Notes: generated by a model not told the origin, from the sequence alone. Positions 47,446 through 57,570 are shown, counted from the first letter of the stretch. The stretch is DNA of 64,000 nt from JAAFHB01 sp963675995 (GCA_963675995.2 CAXXIY010000001.1:310001-374000), one strand, 5' to 3'. Numbers and translations: made by a program.

Positions 47446-48186
47446 GTGTTACGAGATTTAAGGTATAGAATAAAACTCTTTTCTTCTCCAAGAAAAGAGT
47501 TTTATTCATTTATAAAAGATACGATCGGATTTAGCCCACTGAAACTCCGGTTATACGAGCTTGCATTTGTACACCGGTCGGCCTCCTCTTCCGACATAAT
47601 GGGACAACCAATTAATAATGAACGTCTTGAATATTTAGGTGATGCCATTCTCGGAGCCATTGTAGCAGAATACCTCTATAATCGCTTCCCCAGAAAAGAC
47701 GAAGGGTTCCTCACACAAATGCGTTCACGAATCGTCAACAGGAGTTTTCTTACCCAACTTACTTTTAAACTTGGTCTCAATCTGTTCGTTAATTCCAATA
47801 CCAATTCTGTCAATGATTCAAGCCATATCTTTGGAGATGTTTTCGAAGCATTTATTGGGGCAATCTATCTCGACAAGGGTTATCAGGGTGCTAAACTTTT
47901 CGTGATTAAAAAAGTATTATCCGTTCATGTTGACCTTCATGAACTGGAGAGGAGTGATAACAACTATAAGAGCCAGTTGATCGAATGGGGACAGAAGTAC
48001 AAACGAGAGGTTGAATTCGACACCCACGAAAATCCCGATACAAGTCATAACAATCTTCCTTTTGTTTCGATCATCCGGATTGATGGTCAGCTTGTTGGAA
48101 AAGGAGAAGGCTACTCAAAAAAAGAGGCTCAACAAAATTCTGCCTGTAAAGCACTCATTTACCTCGGGATCTCCGATTGTCCCTGA
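47446..48186 (+). CDS. rnc: Ribonuclease III
   Basis: 246 residues starting with GTG, 4 bp after fabF; no later ATG would keep the essential first helices (LRLYELAFVHRSASS). The RNase III signature NERLEYLGDAILGAIVAEYL and the second acidic site GDVFEAFIGAIYLDKG are complete, followed by a C-terminal double-stranded RNA-binding domain (NNYKSQLIEWGQKYK, GYSKKEAQQNSACKALIYL). Processes rRNA and structured mRNAs. Codons 8-21 contain a perfect 18-bp hairpin (47468-47507), a candidate self-cleavage or autoregulatory site. Confidence 0.95.
   Translation: MLRDLRYRIKLFSSPRKEFYSFIKDTIGFSPLKLRLYELAFVHRSASSSDIMGQPINNERLEYLGDAILGAIVAEYLYNRFPRKDEGFLTQMRSRIVNRSFLTQLTFKLGLNLFVNSNTNSVNDSSHIFGDVFEAFIGAIYLDKGYQGAKLFVIKKVLSVHVDLHELERSDNNYKSQLIEWGQKYKREVEFDTHENPDTSHNNLPFVSIIRIDGQLVGKGEGYSKKEAQQNSACKALIYLGISDCP
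47468..47507 (+). promoter_or_regulatory. Perfect 18-bp hairpin inside the 5' end of rnc
   Basis: Arm 47468-47485 (begins GAATAAAACTCTTTTC) pairs perfectly with 47490-47507 around the tetraloop CTCC. It spans codons 8-21 of rnc. E. coli rnc is autoregulated by RNase III cutting a 5' leader hairpin (established); here the hairpin is within the reading frame. Function inferred. Confidence 0.6.
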
Positions 48187-48449
48187 TTCTCCGGTTTGGA
48201 TGATTAAGAATCAGACCTTCACACCTTCTCTGGAATAAAATCATTGGGGAGTCTGACCTAATATCTGCTAAAATTGCCTCCTCTCTTCGGAACGGATTTT
48301 CGTTATTACAACCATTGATTAAACATTTCTGACCAGATTAACTGTTATCCTTTACTTTATTGAAGTGACTATTTAATCTTTTAAGTTCCTAAGTTAAATA
48401 ATGTTAAGGAGAACTGCCCTGATTGATTAATAGCTTTATCTTTGTTTCG

Positions 48450-49988
48450 ATGAGTAGAAGAATGATATATACGTTAAGTGTGGTAATGGCCATCGCTGCA
48501 GCATCCCTGATTGTTGTGCAGATGATCACGATTAAACATACGGCAGAACTTCAGGAGAAGAATTTCAGTACGCAGGTGTCCAAGGCGCTTCAGGAGGTTA
48601 CTGATATCCTGGATATATTTGAGATTAACCAGTTTTACGCGATCGATGCCGATCAAAGCGAATGGCCATCAAATTCTACGGGTCTTTTTCCCAATTCGGA
48701 TCCGGTTTTACCATTGAGCGCCCTTGAAAAAAGCGGTGAGATATCGGTTTACAGGAAGTTTTCAAGTTCCGGCACAAGCAGTGTGATTAACGAACGGTCG
48801 AATTTTTTCTCTCAGGTTCAGATTCAGAGCTTTCAGCACGTATACAACCGGAAAAGTGCCCAGGACGAACAAAAGTTCAGGTACCAGATTTTCATGAAGG
48901 AACGTTCTGAAATGCCTTTATCCTTGCGATTCCCACCCGGAATACTTGCAGTTGCACTCGATTCTGCCCTAAAGCACAATGACATTTATCTTGATTATAA
49001 GTATGCCATCCTAACACAGATAGATGGTAAGAATGCCTATATCATGGGGAGTGAGGATTACAAACCGGGGAAAAGAACCAAACCTTACAAAAGACTCTTA
49101 TTACCTGATGATGCGCTGATAAAACCGGACTACCTTTGCATCTATTTTCCCGGCCAGAATAATAATTTCTTTAAATCAACTTCATTCCTGGTTTTCCCTT
49201 CACTGTTACTCACATTAATGATTATCGGCATATTTATTGTAACACTTCAGATTATTCTGCGGCAAAAGAAAATTTCACAGATAAAAAATGATTTTATCAA
49301 TAATATGACGCACGAACTGAAGACCCCGATTTCTACTATCTCACTGGCGTCGCAGATGCTGCGCGATTCTTCAGTTTCATTATCACAATCAACAGTGGAT
49401 CATATTTCCGGCGTGATTTTTGATGAGAGTAAACGATTAAGCAATCAGGTGGAAAAGGTATTGCAAATGGCGGTTTTCAACGAAGGGAGACTAAAATTGA
49501 AATTTACCCAGATTGATCTGAATAAACTGGCAGAGTCGGTTGCCTCGAATTTCGAAATCAGGGTATCGAACGAAAATGGGGAATTAAAAACAGATTTGCA
49601 GGCTGAAAATCCGTTTATCAGAGGAGATGAAGTCCATATTACCAACGTAATTTTCAATCTGTTGGACAACGCCGTTAAATACAGCAAACTGAACCCATTG
49701 ATTGAGCTTTCGACCGAAAACAGAAATGGTTGGGCTATTGTTCAGATAAAAGATAACGGGATTGGAATTCCAAAGGAACATCAGTCGCAGATCTTTGAAC
49801 GTTTCTACCGTGTTCCGACAGGAAATGTACACAATGTAAAGGGTTTCGGACTTGGATTGTCATACGTTAAACGGATTGTTGACGTTCATAACGGTAAAAT
49901 AAAAGTTGACAGTACCTTAGGGAAAGGTACGCGTTTCAGATTATATTTCCCATTAAAAAATGTTCAGAATTATGGAAAAGAAAATTAG
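48450..49988 (+). CDS. Sensor histidine kinase
   Basis: 512 residues from the ATG at 48450 (MSRRMIYTLSVVMAIAAAS), preferred over a TTG at 48423. One transmembrane segment at residues about 5-25, a periplasmic sensor region of ~210 residues with no recognised domain, a second transmembrane segment (FLVFPSLLLTLMIIGIFIVT), HisKA with the phospho-His in FINNMTHELKTPISTI, and HATPase_c (N box NVIFNLLDNAVKYSK, G boxes IKDNGIGIPKEH and FGLGLSYVKRIV). Overlaps the response regulator gene by 17 bp. Ligand unknown; no obvious target in the window. Confidence 0.93.
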   Translation: MSRRMIYTLSVVMAIAAASLIVVQMITIKHTAELQEKNFSTQVSKALQEVTDILDIFEINQFYAIDADQSEWPSNSTGLFPNSDPVLPLSALEKSGEISVYRKFSSSGTSSVINERSNFFSQVQIQSFQHVYNRKSAQDEQKFRYQIFMKERSEMPLSLRFPPGILAVALDSALKHNDIYLDYKYAILTQIDGKNAYIMGSEDYKPGKRTKPYKRLLLPDDALIKPDYLCIYFPGQNNNFFKSTSFLVFPSLLLTLMIIGIFIVTLQIILRQKKISQIKNDFINNMTHELKTPISTISLASQMLRDSSVSLSQSTVDHISGVIFDESKRLSNQVEKVLQMAVFNEGRLKLKFTQIDLNKLAESVASNFEIRVSNENGELKTDLQAENPFIRGDEVHITNVIFNLLDNAVKYSKLNPLIELSTENRNGWAIVQIKDNGIGIPKEHQSQIFERFYRVPTGNVHNVKGFGLGLSYVKRIVDVHNGKIKVDSTLGKGTRFRLYFPLKNVQNYGKEN

Positions 49989-50658
49989 AGTGATTCTCAC
50001 AGAAGATGACGAAAATCTGGGGCTTTTGCTTAGAGAATATCTTATTGCAAAAGGTTATGATACTGATTTATATCCCGATGGCGAAGTAGCCTATAAAGGA
50101 TTTCAGAAGAATCAGTATGATCTCTGCATCTTTGATGTAATGATGCCTAAAAAAGATGGATTCACATTGGCTAAAGAGATCAGGATGGTCAATTCTGATA
50201 TTCCTATCATATTTCTGACTGCCAAAAGTATGAAAGAGGATGTCATCGAAGGGTTTAAAATCGGCGCCGACGACTATATGACCAAACCTTTCAGCATGGA
50301 GGAGCTGTTGTTCCGCATCGAAGCAATATTAAGAAGAAGTGGTGGTGAAGGGGATAATTCTCAGTCAGTTTTCAAACTGGGAAGATTTATTTTTGATGCG
50401 CGTAAACAGATCTTATCAGATGCCAACGAAAACACGAAACTAACAACCAAAGAGTCTGACCTCCTTAAATTACTGTGCGTAAATGCCAATAAGATACTCG
50501 AAAGAAACTTCGCCCTTAAAACTATCTGGGTTGATGACAACTATTTTAATGCCCGGAGCATGGATGTCTATATTACCAAGCTCAGAAAGCATCTGAAATC
50601 GGAGGAAGGGATCGAAATTATTAATGTCCATGGTAAAGGATATAAGCTGATTATTTAA
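49972..50658 (+). CDS. OmpR/PhoB-type response regulator
   Basis: 228 residues from the ATG at 49972 (an ATG at 49960 adds four residues). Receiver domain with acidic pocket (LTEDDEN) and phospho-acceptor Asp55 in CIFDVMMPKKDG, switch residues T and K in FLTAKS and TKPFSMEEL, then a winged-helix DNA-binding domain (TTKESDLLKLLC, RSMDVYITKLRKHL, INVHGKGYKLI). Partner of the overlapping histidine kinase; a terminator follows. Confidence 0.95.
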   Translation: MEKKIRVILTEDDENLGLLLREYLIAKGYDTDLYPDGEVAYKGFQKNQYDLCIFDVMMPKKDGFTLAKEIRMVNSDIPIIFLTAKSMKEDVIEGFKIGADDYMTKPFSMEELLFRIEAILRRSGGEGDNSQSVFKLGRFIFDARKQILSDANENTKLTTKESDLLKLLCVNANKILERNFALKTIWVDDNYFNARSMDVYITKLRKHLKSEEGIEIINVHGKGYKLII

Positions 50659-50682
50659 TCATAGGTAACTAAATTTGAATAG

Positions 50683-50712
50683 AAATCCCGGGTTAAATGT
50701 CCGGGATTTTTT
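50683..50712 (+). terminator. Intrinsic terminator after the two-component system
   Basis: AAATCCCGG (50683-50691), 9-base loop, CCGGGATTT (50701-50709) and a T run. It lies 24 bp after the response regulator stop. Confidence 0.85.
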
Positions 50713-50770
50713 CGGATGAAGGGGGCAATCCCAACTATCAGCCGGAGTGATAAAGCGAATCAAACCAACA

Positions 50771-53020
50771 ATGCGGTTAACTAATTTTATAAATTGGAAT
50801 TGCCGGATCATAAGATCGACCCTGAGAATTATTCTCACTGCATTGGTCCTCTGTCTATTTCTATGCTTTCCTTTGAACAGTAACGCTCAGAATAGAAGTG
50901 AAAAACCGAACCATCCCAGGGTCGCCCTGGTATTAAGTGGCGGAGGGGCCAAAGGTTTTGCTCACATTGGGGTGCTTAAAGTTCTGGAGGAGGAAGGTAT
51001 TCCGATCGATATAATTGTTGGCACCAGTATGGGTAGTCTTGTGGGTGGCTTTTATTCCATTGGATACAATGCATCTGAATTGGAGAATCTGGTTAAATCA
51101 TTGAACTGGGAAACAGTTCTTTCCGATGAAGTTTTGCGTACTTTTCTTTCACAAAACGACCAGATGTTAAAGCAGAGGTACTTCTTGTCATTACCCATCA
51201 AAAGGGGAAAAAAGCTTCACCTTCCACTGGGCTTAATTAAAGGACAAAATGTCCTGAATATCTTTTGCGGATTAGCCGGAAATGTTCCCCTTGATGCAGA
51301 TTTTGATAAATTCCCAATCTCTTTTGCCTGCGTTGCTACAAATCTTGAAACCGGAAAGGAAGTGGTTTTGAAAAATGGGTTTTTGCCAACTGCAATGTTT
51401 TCGAGTATGGCTATTCCTCTTGTATTTCAATCATCTGAAAGAGACTCTCTTTTACTGGTTGACGGAGGAGTTGTAAATAATTTTCCGACAGATGTGGCTA
51501 AAAAAATGGGAGCTGACATCATTATAGGCGTGGATATCCGAAATGACCATTATGACCGAAAAAATCTGAAATCGATCGGTAATGTTCTTAATCAACTAAT
51601 TACATTTTTTGACCAGGGAAAAGATTCGGTCAATAACAGCCTTTGCAATCTGATTATACGACCCGATATTACAGGCTATTCAATGTCGAGTTTTAACAAT
51701 GAGGCAGTCGACTCCTTAGTTTTAAGAGGCGAAGTAGCCACAAAAGCCTTAAGGGAACAACTCAGGGAACTTAAAATAAAGTACAACCTGAAGCCTTGCG
51801 AAAAATCGCGCAAACTGGTTAAGCCCGATCAATGGAACATCACCGGTATAAGCTTCAGTGGAAAGGAGCGGCTGGACTATGAGTTTTTACAAAAAACCAT
51901 GAACCTCGAAATTCCCGGAAATTATTCATTTGATGAGATTAAAATGGCCATCGACCGACTTTATGGGCTGGGTGGTTTTGAACAGATTTATTTCAATTTA
52001 ATAGATAATAAATCTGGAAAAGACCTGAATCTGAACATTGTCACTAAAAATGTTTTCTCACAAAACATTGGCTTCAAGGCAAATACAACCGATGGAGCGG
52101 CCATATTGCTCAATACCACCCGAAAAAACAATGGAAACTTATTTGGTTTGTTATCGGTCAGTACCGAATTATCGGTCAACCCCGGATTAAGTATCATAGC
52201 CGAATCGGATCAAACCTCCCTCCCTACCGCGGGTATCAACCTCAAAGGTAAATATCAAAATTATAATGTATTTGAAAAAGGTGATAAAATATATAAGGCC
52301 AATATTTTTTACACCTCAGGATCTTTATATCTCTATAAGCCAATTATGCATCAGTTTATCACGGGTGTCGGACTTCAGGAGGAGTACTATCATGGTGATA
52401 TCTTTAGCAGAAATACGACAATTGAAACTTCCGGGAAAATGGATTTTCTGCTAACCAATGCCTATTCCTATCTGTCGTTTGACAATATGGATGATTTCTA
52501 TTTCCCTACCAAAGGGATAAATCTGTATGCCGAATTTTCGATGATGGCCGATTTCAAACAAACCAATGAAATTACCCCGGTAGCACTTTTAAGGATGAAA
52601 AACGTAATCCCCTTGCAAAAAAAGAGTGCTTTACTTTTTGACCTCTATGGCCGAGCCCTTTTTGATGTCGATTTCCCACGTTCCAGAATGACCCTGATTG
52701 GTGGAGAACCTTATTCACAGTATTTTAATTACCACCTTCCTTTTGTTGGTTTATCTGCTGTAAACATTGCAGATCGGTTTGCCTGTGTTGGATTGATTGG
52801 TTTGAGGGTAAATATTACCGGATCACATTATGTCTCCCTCCTGATGAATGGTTTCTGGCAGAATACCGATTTGTCCTTCGGGAAAGGAGTTAATGCAATT
52901 TATGGCGGTGGTATCAGATATTCACAGAAAACCTTTCTGGGCCCCCTTGATATGACTTTAGGTTATTCCGGTTCAACCGATAAACCAACCTTTTCAGCCA
53001 ATTTTGGATATTGGTTCTGA
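50771..53020 (+). CDS. Patatin-like phospholipase with C-terminal outer-membrane beta-barrel
   Basis: 749 residues from the ATG at 50771 (a GTG at 50747 adds eight). Signal peptide ends near NSNAQ. The patatin domain has the oxyanion loop LSGGGAKGFAHIGVL, nucleophile Ser86 in VGTSMGSLVGG and the catalytic Asp in LLVDGGVVNNFP. After about residue 350 come a POTRA-like segment (NITGISFSGKERLDYEFLQ) and a BamA/Omp85-type barrel ending NFGYWF. This matches PlpD-like type Vd autotransporter layout and RssA-like Bacteroidota proteins. Probably a surface or periplasmic lipase. Confidence 0.9.
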   Translation: MRLTNFINWNCRIIRSTLRIILTALVLCLFLCFPLNSNAQNRSEKPNHPRVALVLSGGGAKGFAHIGVLKVLEEEGIPIDIIVGTSMGSLVGGFYSIGYNASELENLVKSLNWETVLSDEVLRTFLSQNDQMLKQRYFLSLPIKRGKKLHLPLGLIKGQNVLNIFCGLAGNVPLDADFDKFPISFACVATNLETGKEVVLKNGFLPTAMFSSMAIPLVFQSSERDSLLLVDGGVVNNFPTDVAKKMGADIIIGVDIRNDHYDRKNLKSIGNVLNQLITFFDQGKDSVNNSLCNLIIRPDITGYSMSSFNNEAVDSLVLRGEVATKALREQLRELKIKYNLKPCEKSRKLVKPDQWNITGISFSGKERLDYEFLQKTMNLEIPGNYSFDEIKMAIDRLYGLGGFEQIYFNLIDNKSGKDLNLNIVTKNVFSQNIGFKANTTDGAAILLNTTRKNNGNLFGLLSVSTELSVNPGLSIIAESDQTSLPTAGINLKGKYQNYNVFEKGDKIYKANIFYTSGSLYLYKPIMHQFITGVGLQEEYYHGDIFSRNTTIETSGKMDFLLTNAYSYLSFDNMDDFYFPTKGINLYAEFSMMADFKQTNEITPVALLRMKNVIPLQKKSALLFDLYGRALFDVDFPRSRMTLIGGEPYSQYFNYHLPFVGLSAVNIADRFACVGLIGLRVNITGSHYVSLLMNGFWQNTDLSFGKGVNAIYGGGIRYSQKTFLGPLDMTLGYSGSTDKPTFSANFGYWF

Positions 53021-53048
53021 TTTATAATGAAGGGGCTGCAGGAATTGC

Positions 53049-53072
53049 AGAGACGCGATTAATCGCGTCTCT
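53049..53072. repeat. Perfect 24-bp palindrome
   Basis: The half AGAGACGCGATT is followed immediately by its exact complement, between two convergent genes (patatin and gdhA). There is no U-tract of an intrinsic terminator. Sequences of this form (GTAGAGACGCG...) are known to me as dispersed repeats in several bacterial groups; only one copy was seen here. Confidence 0.7.
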
Positions 53073-53087
53073 ACAAGACAAATAAAA

Positions 53088-54425
53088 CTAAACCAATCCC
53101 TGTGCCAGCATTGCTTCGGCTACTTTCACGAAGCCACCTACATTAGCACCTTTTACATAATTAATATATTCACCCGACTGACCGTGTTTCGTACAGGTAT
53201 CATGAATATCCTGCATGATCAGGTGAAGCCGTTTGTCTACCTCTTCACTGGTCCAGTTGTAACGCATACTATTTTGCGACATCTCCAGACCCGAAACTGC
53301 AACTCCACCAGCATTAACGGCTTTCCCCGGAGCAAAGGTGAATTTATTATTCACAAAACAATTCACCGCAGCCGAAGTGCATCCCATGTTTGAAACTTCA
53401 GCCACCAAAAAACAACCGTTCGCCATCAATTTCAGTGCATCAGATTCATCCAGCTCATTTTGAGTTGCACATGGTAAAGCAATATCCACTTTTGCCTCCC
53501 AAGGTTTTGCATTGGGATAAAATTCTACGCCAAACTCATCAGCATAAGGAGCGACCACGTCGTTGTTGCTTTCACGTAATTCGAGCAGATAATCCACCTT
53601 ATTCCCGGTGATTCCGTCAGGATCATAAATATATCCATCTGGTCCTGACACCGTTACTACCTTACCACCCAATTCGTTGATTTTGGTAATTGCACCCCAG
53701 GCTACATTCCCGAAACCTGAGACACTGAAAGTTTTCCCTTTCACCTCTTTACCCATCTCCTTTAACATGTGCTGAACAAAGTAGACCGCTCCAAAACCTG
53801 TTGCTTCAGGGCGTATTAAAGAGCCACCCCAGCCCAGTCCTTTTCCGGTAAGAACACCCGTAAATTCATTCCTGATCCGTTTATACTGCCCGAAAAGGAA
53901 ACCTATTTCACGGCCGCCAACACCAATATCACCCGCAGGAACATCCGTATTAGGACCAATATGACGAAAAAGCTCCGTCATAAAAGATTGGCAAAACCTC
54001 ATGATCTCATTGTCGCTTCTCCCTTTTGCACTGAAATCTGAGCCCCCTTTTCCACCCCCCATGGGAAGTGTGGTCAGGCTGTTTTTAAATGTCTGCTCAA
54101 ACCCCAGAAATTTCAATATACTTAAAGTGACACTTCTGTGAAACCGAAGTCCTCCCTTGTATGGTCCCAGGGCACTATTGAATTCAACCCGGTATCCACG
54201 GTTAATTTCAACCTCTCCCTTATCATTACTCCAGGGGACTCTAAACATGATTGTTCGTTCCGGCTCGACCATCCGCTCCAGAATTTTTGCCTGTTTATAT
54301 CGGGGATTGGCATCATAAACATCCCAAACAGATTCCACAACTTCCAAAACGGCCTGATGAAACTCTAATTCACCAGGAGTACGAGCCTTTAGCCCCTCCA
54401 TAAAATTATCTATTCCGGCATTCAT
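53088..54425 (-). CDS. gdhA: NADP-type glutamate dehydrogenase
   Basis: 445 residues, the small hexameric class. LPMGGGKGGSDF holds the substrate lysines, DVPAGDIGVGGREIGFLFG the catalytic Asp, and SGFGNVAWGAITKINELGG the Rossmann nucleotide site. Converts 2-oxoglutarate and ammonia to glutamate. Cofactor preference for NADP(H) is inferred from similarity to the biosynthetic form. Confidence 0.95.
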   Translation of the reverse strand: MNAGIDNFMEGLKARTPGELEFHQAVLEVVESVWDVYDANPRYKQAKILERMVEPERTIMFRVPWSNDKGEVEINRGYRVEFNSALGPYKGGLRFHRSVTLSILKFLGFEQTFKNSLTTLPMGGGKGGSDFSAKGRSDNEIMRFCQSFMTELFRHIGPNTDVPAGDIGVGGREIGFLFGQYKRIRNEFTGVLTGKGLGWGGSLIRPEATGFGAVYFVQHMLKEMGKEVKGKTFSVSGFGNVAWGAITKINELGGKVVTVSGPDGYIYDPDGITGNKVDYLLELRESNNDVVAPYADEFGVEFYPNAKPWEAKVDIALPCATQNELDESDALKLMANGCFLVAEVSNMGCTSAAVNCFVNNKFTFAPGKAVNAGGVAVSGLEMSQNSMRYNWTSEEVDKRLHLIMQDIHDTCTKHGQSGEYINYVKGANVGGFVKVAEAMLAQGLV

Positions 54426-54798
54426 CTTTAATATTGTTTAAGTTTTTCATAATCAAATTTACAGATTTCTTTTGCAACCTGACGAAAAAGGTATTAAAAC
54501 AACAAAAAGCTATTATCTTATATATCTGACTTTTACAGTTTATTGAAAAGTGATATCTGACATGTTTATCCATTTTTATGATATATATCAGAAATGCCGG
54601 CGCCCAAATTTTACATTTAATCCAAATTAAAGGAAACTGTTCCCGGAAAAAGATTTGGATAAGTTTATCTTTAAACAGCACGATTTAAATCATTCAGAAC
54701 AATTTTTTTGCACAAATCTTCTTTCTAACCACCCTGAAGAGCGAATAAAGCGTTAATTTCGCAGCTTAATTGAAAATGAACGAATACGCTCAAAACTG
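54426..54798. other. 373-bp divergent intergenic region, gdhA / leuS
   Basis: AT-rich with no supported ORF. A possible leuS -7 element TAATTTCG (54756-54763) has one mismatch to TAnnTTTG. ATATATATCAG-type sequence near 54585 and its complement near 54520 (ATATATCTGAC) form a loose inverted pair. No T-box or riboswitch pattern was recognised. Confidence 0.35.
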
Positions 54799-57459
54799 AT
54801 GGATTATAATTTCAAAGAGATTGAAAAAAAATGGCAGCAATGCTGGGCCGATAACAAAACTTTCAAATCGGGAATCGACGTTAATAAGCCGAAATTTTAT
54901 TGTCTCGACATGTTCCCCTACCCTTCGGGAGCAGGGTTACATGTTGGTCACCCCGAAGGATATACCGCAACAGATATTATTTGCAGATACAAAAGAGCGA
55001 ATGGATTTAACGTGCTTCATCCGATGGGATGGGATGCTTTTGGATTACCCGCAGAACAATATGCAATTCAAACAGGGACACATCCTGCCATCACCACTCA
55101 GAAAAACTGCGATACATTCCGCCGTCAGATTCAATCATTAGGTTTAAGTTATGACTGGGAAAGGGAAATCAATACCACCGACCCGAATTATTTTAAGTGG
55201 ACACAATGGATATTTATCCGTTTGTTCAACACATGGTTTGACCAGGATCAAAATAAAGGGAGACACATCAGCGAATTACCAATTCCTGAGGAGATAAAAA
55301 ATCAGGGTAACACAGCTATTCATAATTATATTGGTTCCAAAAGGCTGGCCTATTACGATAATGCCCAGGTGTGGTATTGCCGTAACTGTAAAACAGTTTG
55401 TGCCAACGAAGAGGTACTCAACGACGGGTCACACGAAAAGTGCGGGACAAAGGAGGTCGAGCGCCGATATCTTAAACAATGGATGTTGCGCATACCACTA
55501 TATGCCGAAAGGCTTTTGGAAGGGTTGGATGAACTTGACTGGCCGGAAGGGGTGAAGGATATGCAGCGAAACTGGATCGGCCGCTCTACAGGAGCAGAGG
55601 TTGATTTTGCCATCGATGGAACCGACCGGAAACTGCGCGTTTACACTACACGTCCCGATACTTTATTTGGAGCGACTTACATGGTTGTAGCCCCCGAACA
55701 CGAATTGGTTGGTGAGATTACAACTCCCGATCAGCGTGAAGCAGTAAAAGCATATATTTTGAATGCCGCCTTAAAAAGCGATCTCGACAGAACCGATCTG
55801 GCTAAAGGAAAAACAGGCGTGTTCACAGGAAGGTATGCGATCAATCCCATCAACGGATCTAAAATACAGATATGGGTAGCCGATTACGTATTAATGGGTT
55901 ACGGCACTGGAGCCATCATGGCAGTTCCAGCGCACGACACACGTGACTTTGAGTTCGCTCAGACTTTTAATATTCCAATCATATGTATTCTCGATCCTAA
56001 AAGCGCCCCTGAAGAGTTACGCACTAAAGTACTGAATGGGGAAGCCTGCTGGACGGAGGATGGCGCCTATATTAACTCAGCCAATCAGGAACTTGGCATT
56101 GAGATTAATGGTCTTTCGAAAGAGGAGGGAATCAGGACTGTGACCCAATGGCTTGAATCAAACGGTCTGGGAAAACCAACCATCAACTACAAATTACGCG
56201 ACTGGTTATTCAGTCGCCAAAGATATTGGGGCGAGCCATTCCCGGTTATCCATTGGGAAGACGGAGAGGTAAGCGTACTGGATGACAGCGAATTGCCACT
56301 TTCGCTTCCCGAAGTTGAAAAATATATGCCGGGTGAAACTGGCGAGTCGCCCCTCTCCAATGCAGGAGACTGGCTGATTGTAACCGATAAAAATGGAAGA
56401 AAAGGGCGCCGCGAAACCAACACCATGCCACAATGGGCAGGTTCTTGCTGGTATTACCTCCGGTTTACCGATTCCGGGAATAATGGCGAACCATTCAGCA
56501 AAGTTGCCGAGAACTATTGGATGCCCGTGGATCTTTATGTAGGAGGCGCCGAACATGCTGTCTTACACTTACTTTATAGCCGGTTCTGGCACAAGGTTCT
56601 CTTTGATCTGGGAATCGTTTCAACAAATGAACCGTTCCAGAAATTGTTCAATCAGGGGATGATCCTTGCCTTTGCCTACGAAACAGCATCAGGTTCAAAA
56701 GTCCCTTCTGATCAGGTGGAGGAACGCGAAGGAAAATATTTTAGCACTGTTACAGGGGAGGAACTTCACCAGATTGTTGCCAAGATGTCGAAATCGCTTA
56801 AAAATGTGGTGAATCCCGACGATGTGGTGAAAAACTACGGGGCAGATTCCCTCCGTCTTTTCGAGATGTTTATTGGTCCGCTTGATGCCACAAAACCGTG
56901 GACAGAAAACGGTGTGAAAGGAGTTTACAATTTTCTGCGCAGGGTTGTTGCCTTCTTTGGCGAAAAAGGGAATATTTCTGAGGGTGAAGAGAGCAAAGAT
57001 ACCCTGAAGATCCTCCATCAGACGATCCGTAAGGTAAGTGATGATATCCGCGACCTTAAGTTCAATACGGCAATTTCGCAGATGATGGTCTTTACCAACC
57101 ATTGTTACAAGGTGGGCAAAGTAAATCACGAAACGGCGGTCACCTTCTTCCAGCTTTTGGCTCCATTTGCACCTCACGTTGCAGAGGAACTCTGGGAACT
57201 ATACGGGAATACCTCCGTACTGAGTTACCATCCATGGCCCCTGTTTAATGAGTCCTATCTCACTGAAGAAACGTTCGAATACCCCGTTTCATTTAACGGT
57301 AAGGTGAGGTTTAAAATTGCCCTGGCTGTTGATCTGTCCAATGGCGATATCGAAAAAGCGGTGCTTGCCCACGACCATACGAACAAATGGATCGAAGGAA
57401 AAACGATTGCAAAGATTATTATTGTGACCAATAAGATTATCAATGTGGTTGTGAAATAA
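54799..57459 (+). CDS. leuS: Leucyl-tRNA synthetase
   Basis: 886 residues. Class I signatures: HIGH-type PYPSGAGLHVGHPEGY near residue 40 and KMSKSLKNVVNPDD near residue 665. A Cys-rich zinc-type insert (YCRNCKTVCANEEVL, EKCGTK) and the CP1 editing domain (TTRPDTLFGATYMVVAPEH, GTGAIMAVPAHDTRDFEFA) are intact. The C-terminal anticodon and small end domains are present (KIIIVTNKIINVVVK). Charges tRNA-Leu. It is the last housekeeping gene before the accessory tail. Confidence 0.97.
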   Translation: MDYNFKEIEKKWQQCWADNKTFKSGIDVNKPKFYCLDMFPYPSGAGLHVGHPEGYTATDIICRYKRANGFNVLHPMGWDAFGLPAEQYAIQTGTHPAITTQKNCDTFRRQIQSLGLSYDWEREINTTDPNYFKWTQWIFIRLFNTWFDQDQNKGRHISELPIPEEIKNQGNTAIHNYIGSKRLAYYDNAQVWYCRNCKTVCANEEVLNDGSHEKCGTKEVERRYLKQWMLRIPLYAERLLEGLDELDWPEGVKDMQRNWIGRSTGAEVDFAIDGTDRKLRVYTTRPDTLFGATYMVVAPEHELVGEITTPDQREAVKAYILNAALKSDLDRTDLAKGKTGVFTGRYAINPINGSKIQIWVADYVLMGYGTGAIMAVPAHDTRDFEFAQTFNIPIICILDPKSAPEELRTKVLNGEACWTEDGAYINSANQELGIEINGLSKEEGIRTVTQWLESNGLGKPTINYKLRDWLFSRQRYWGEPFPVIHWEDGEVSVLDDSELPLSLPEVEKYMPGETGESPLSNAGDWLIVTDKNGRKGRRETNTMPQWAGSCWYYLRFTDSGNNGEPFSKVAENYWMPVDLYVGGAEHAVLHLLYSRFWHKVLFDLGIVSTNEPFQKLFNQGMILAFAYETASGSKVPSDQVEEREGKYFSTVTGEELHQIVAKMSKSLKNVVNPDDVVKNYGADSLRLFEMFIGPLDATKPWTENGVKGVYNFLRRVVAFFGEKGNISEGEESKDTLKILHQTIRKVSDDIRDLKFNTAISQMMVFTNHCYKVGKVNHETAVTFFQLLAPFAPHVAEELWELYGNTSVLSYHPWPLFNESYLTEETFEYPVSFNGKVRFKIALAVDLSNGDIEKAVLAHDHTNKWIEGKTIAKIIIVTNKIINVVVK

Positions 57460-57570
57460 GGGATAATAATACACCATGACGTTTTAATATTGCTACTTAT
57501 TTGGGTAGGTTTAAAATTATGAAATATCTCGTAATGAGCATATTATTAATTTTTTACAAAGATGTCGCCA

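Noticed and set aside
47468..47520. The rnc hairpin as the fabF terminator with a later rnc start
   Set aside because: No start codon after the hairpin keeps the conserved first RNase III helices, and the N-terminal sequence before it fits the family. The tail after the stem also lacks a clean T run.
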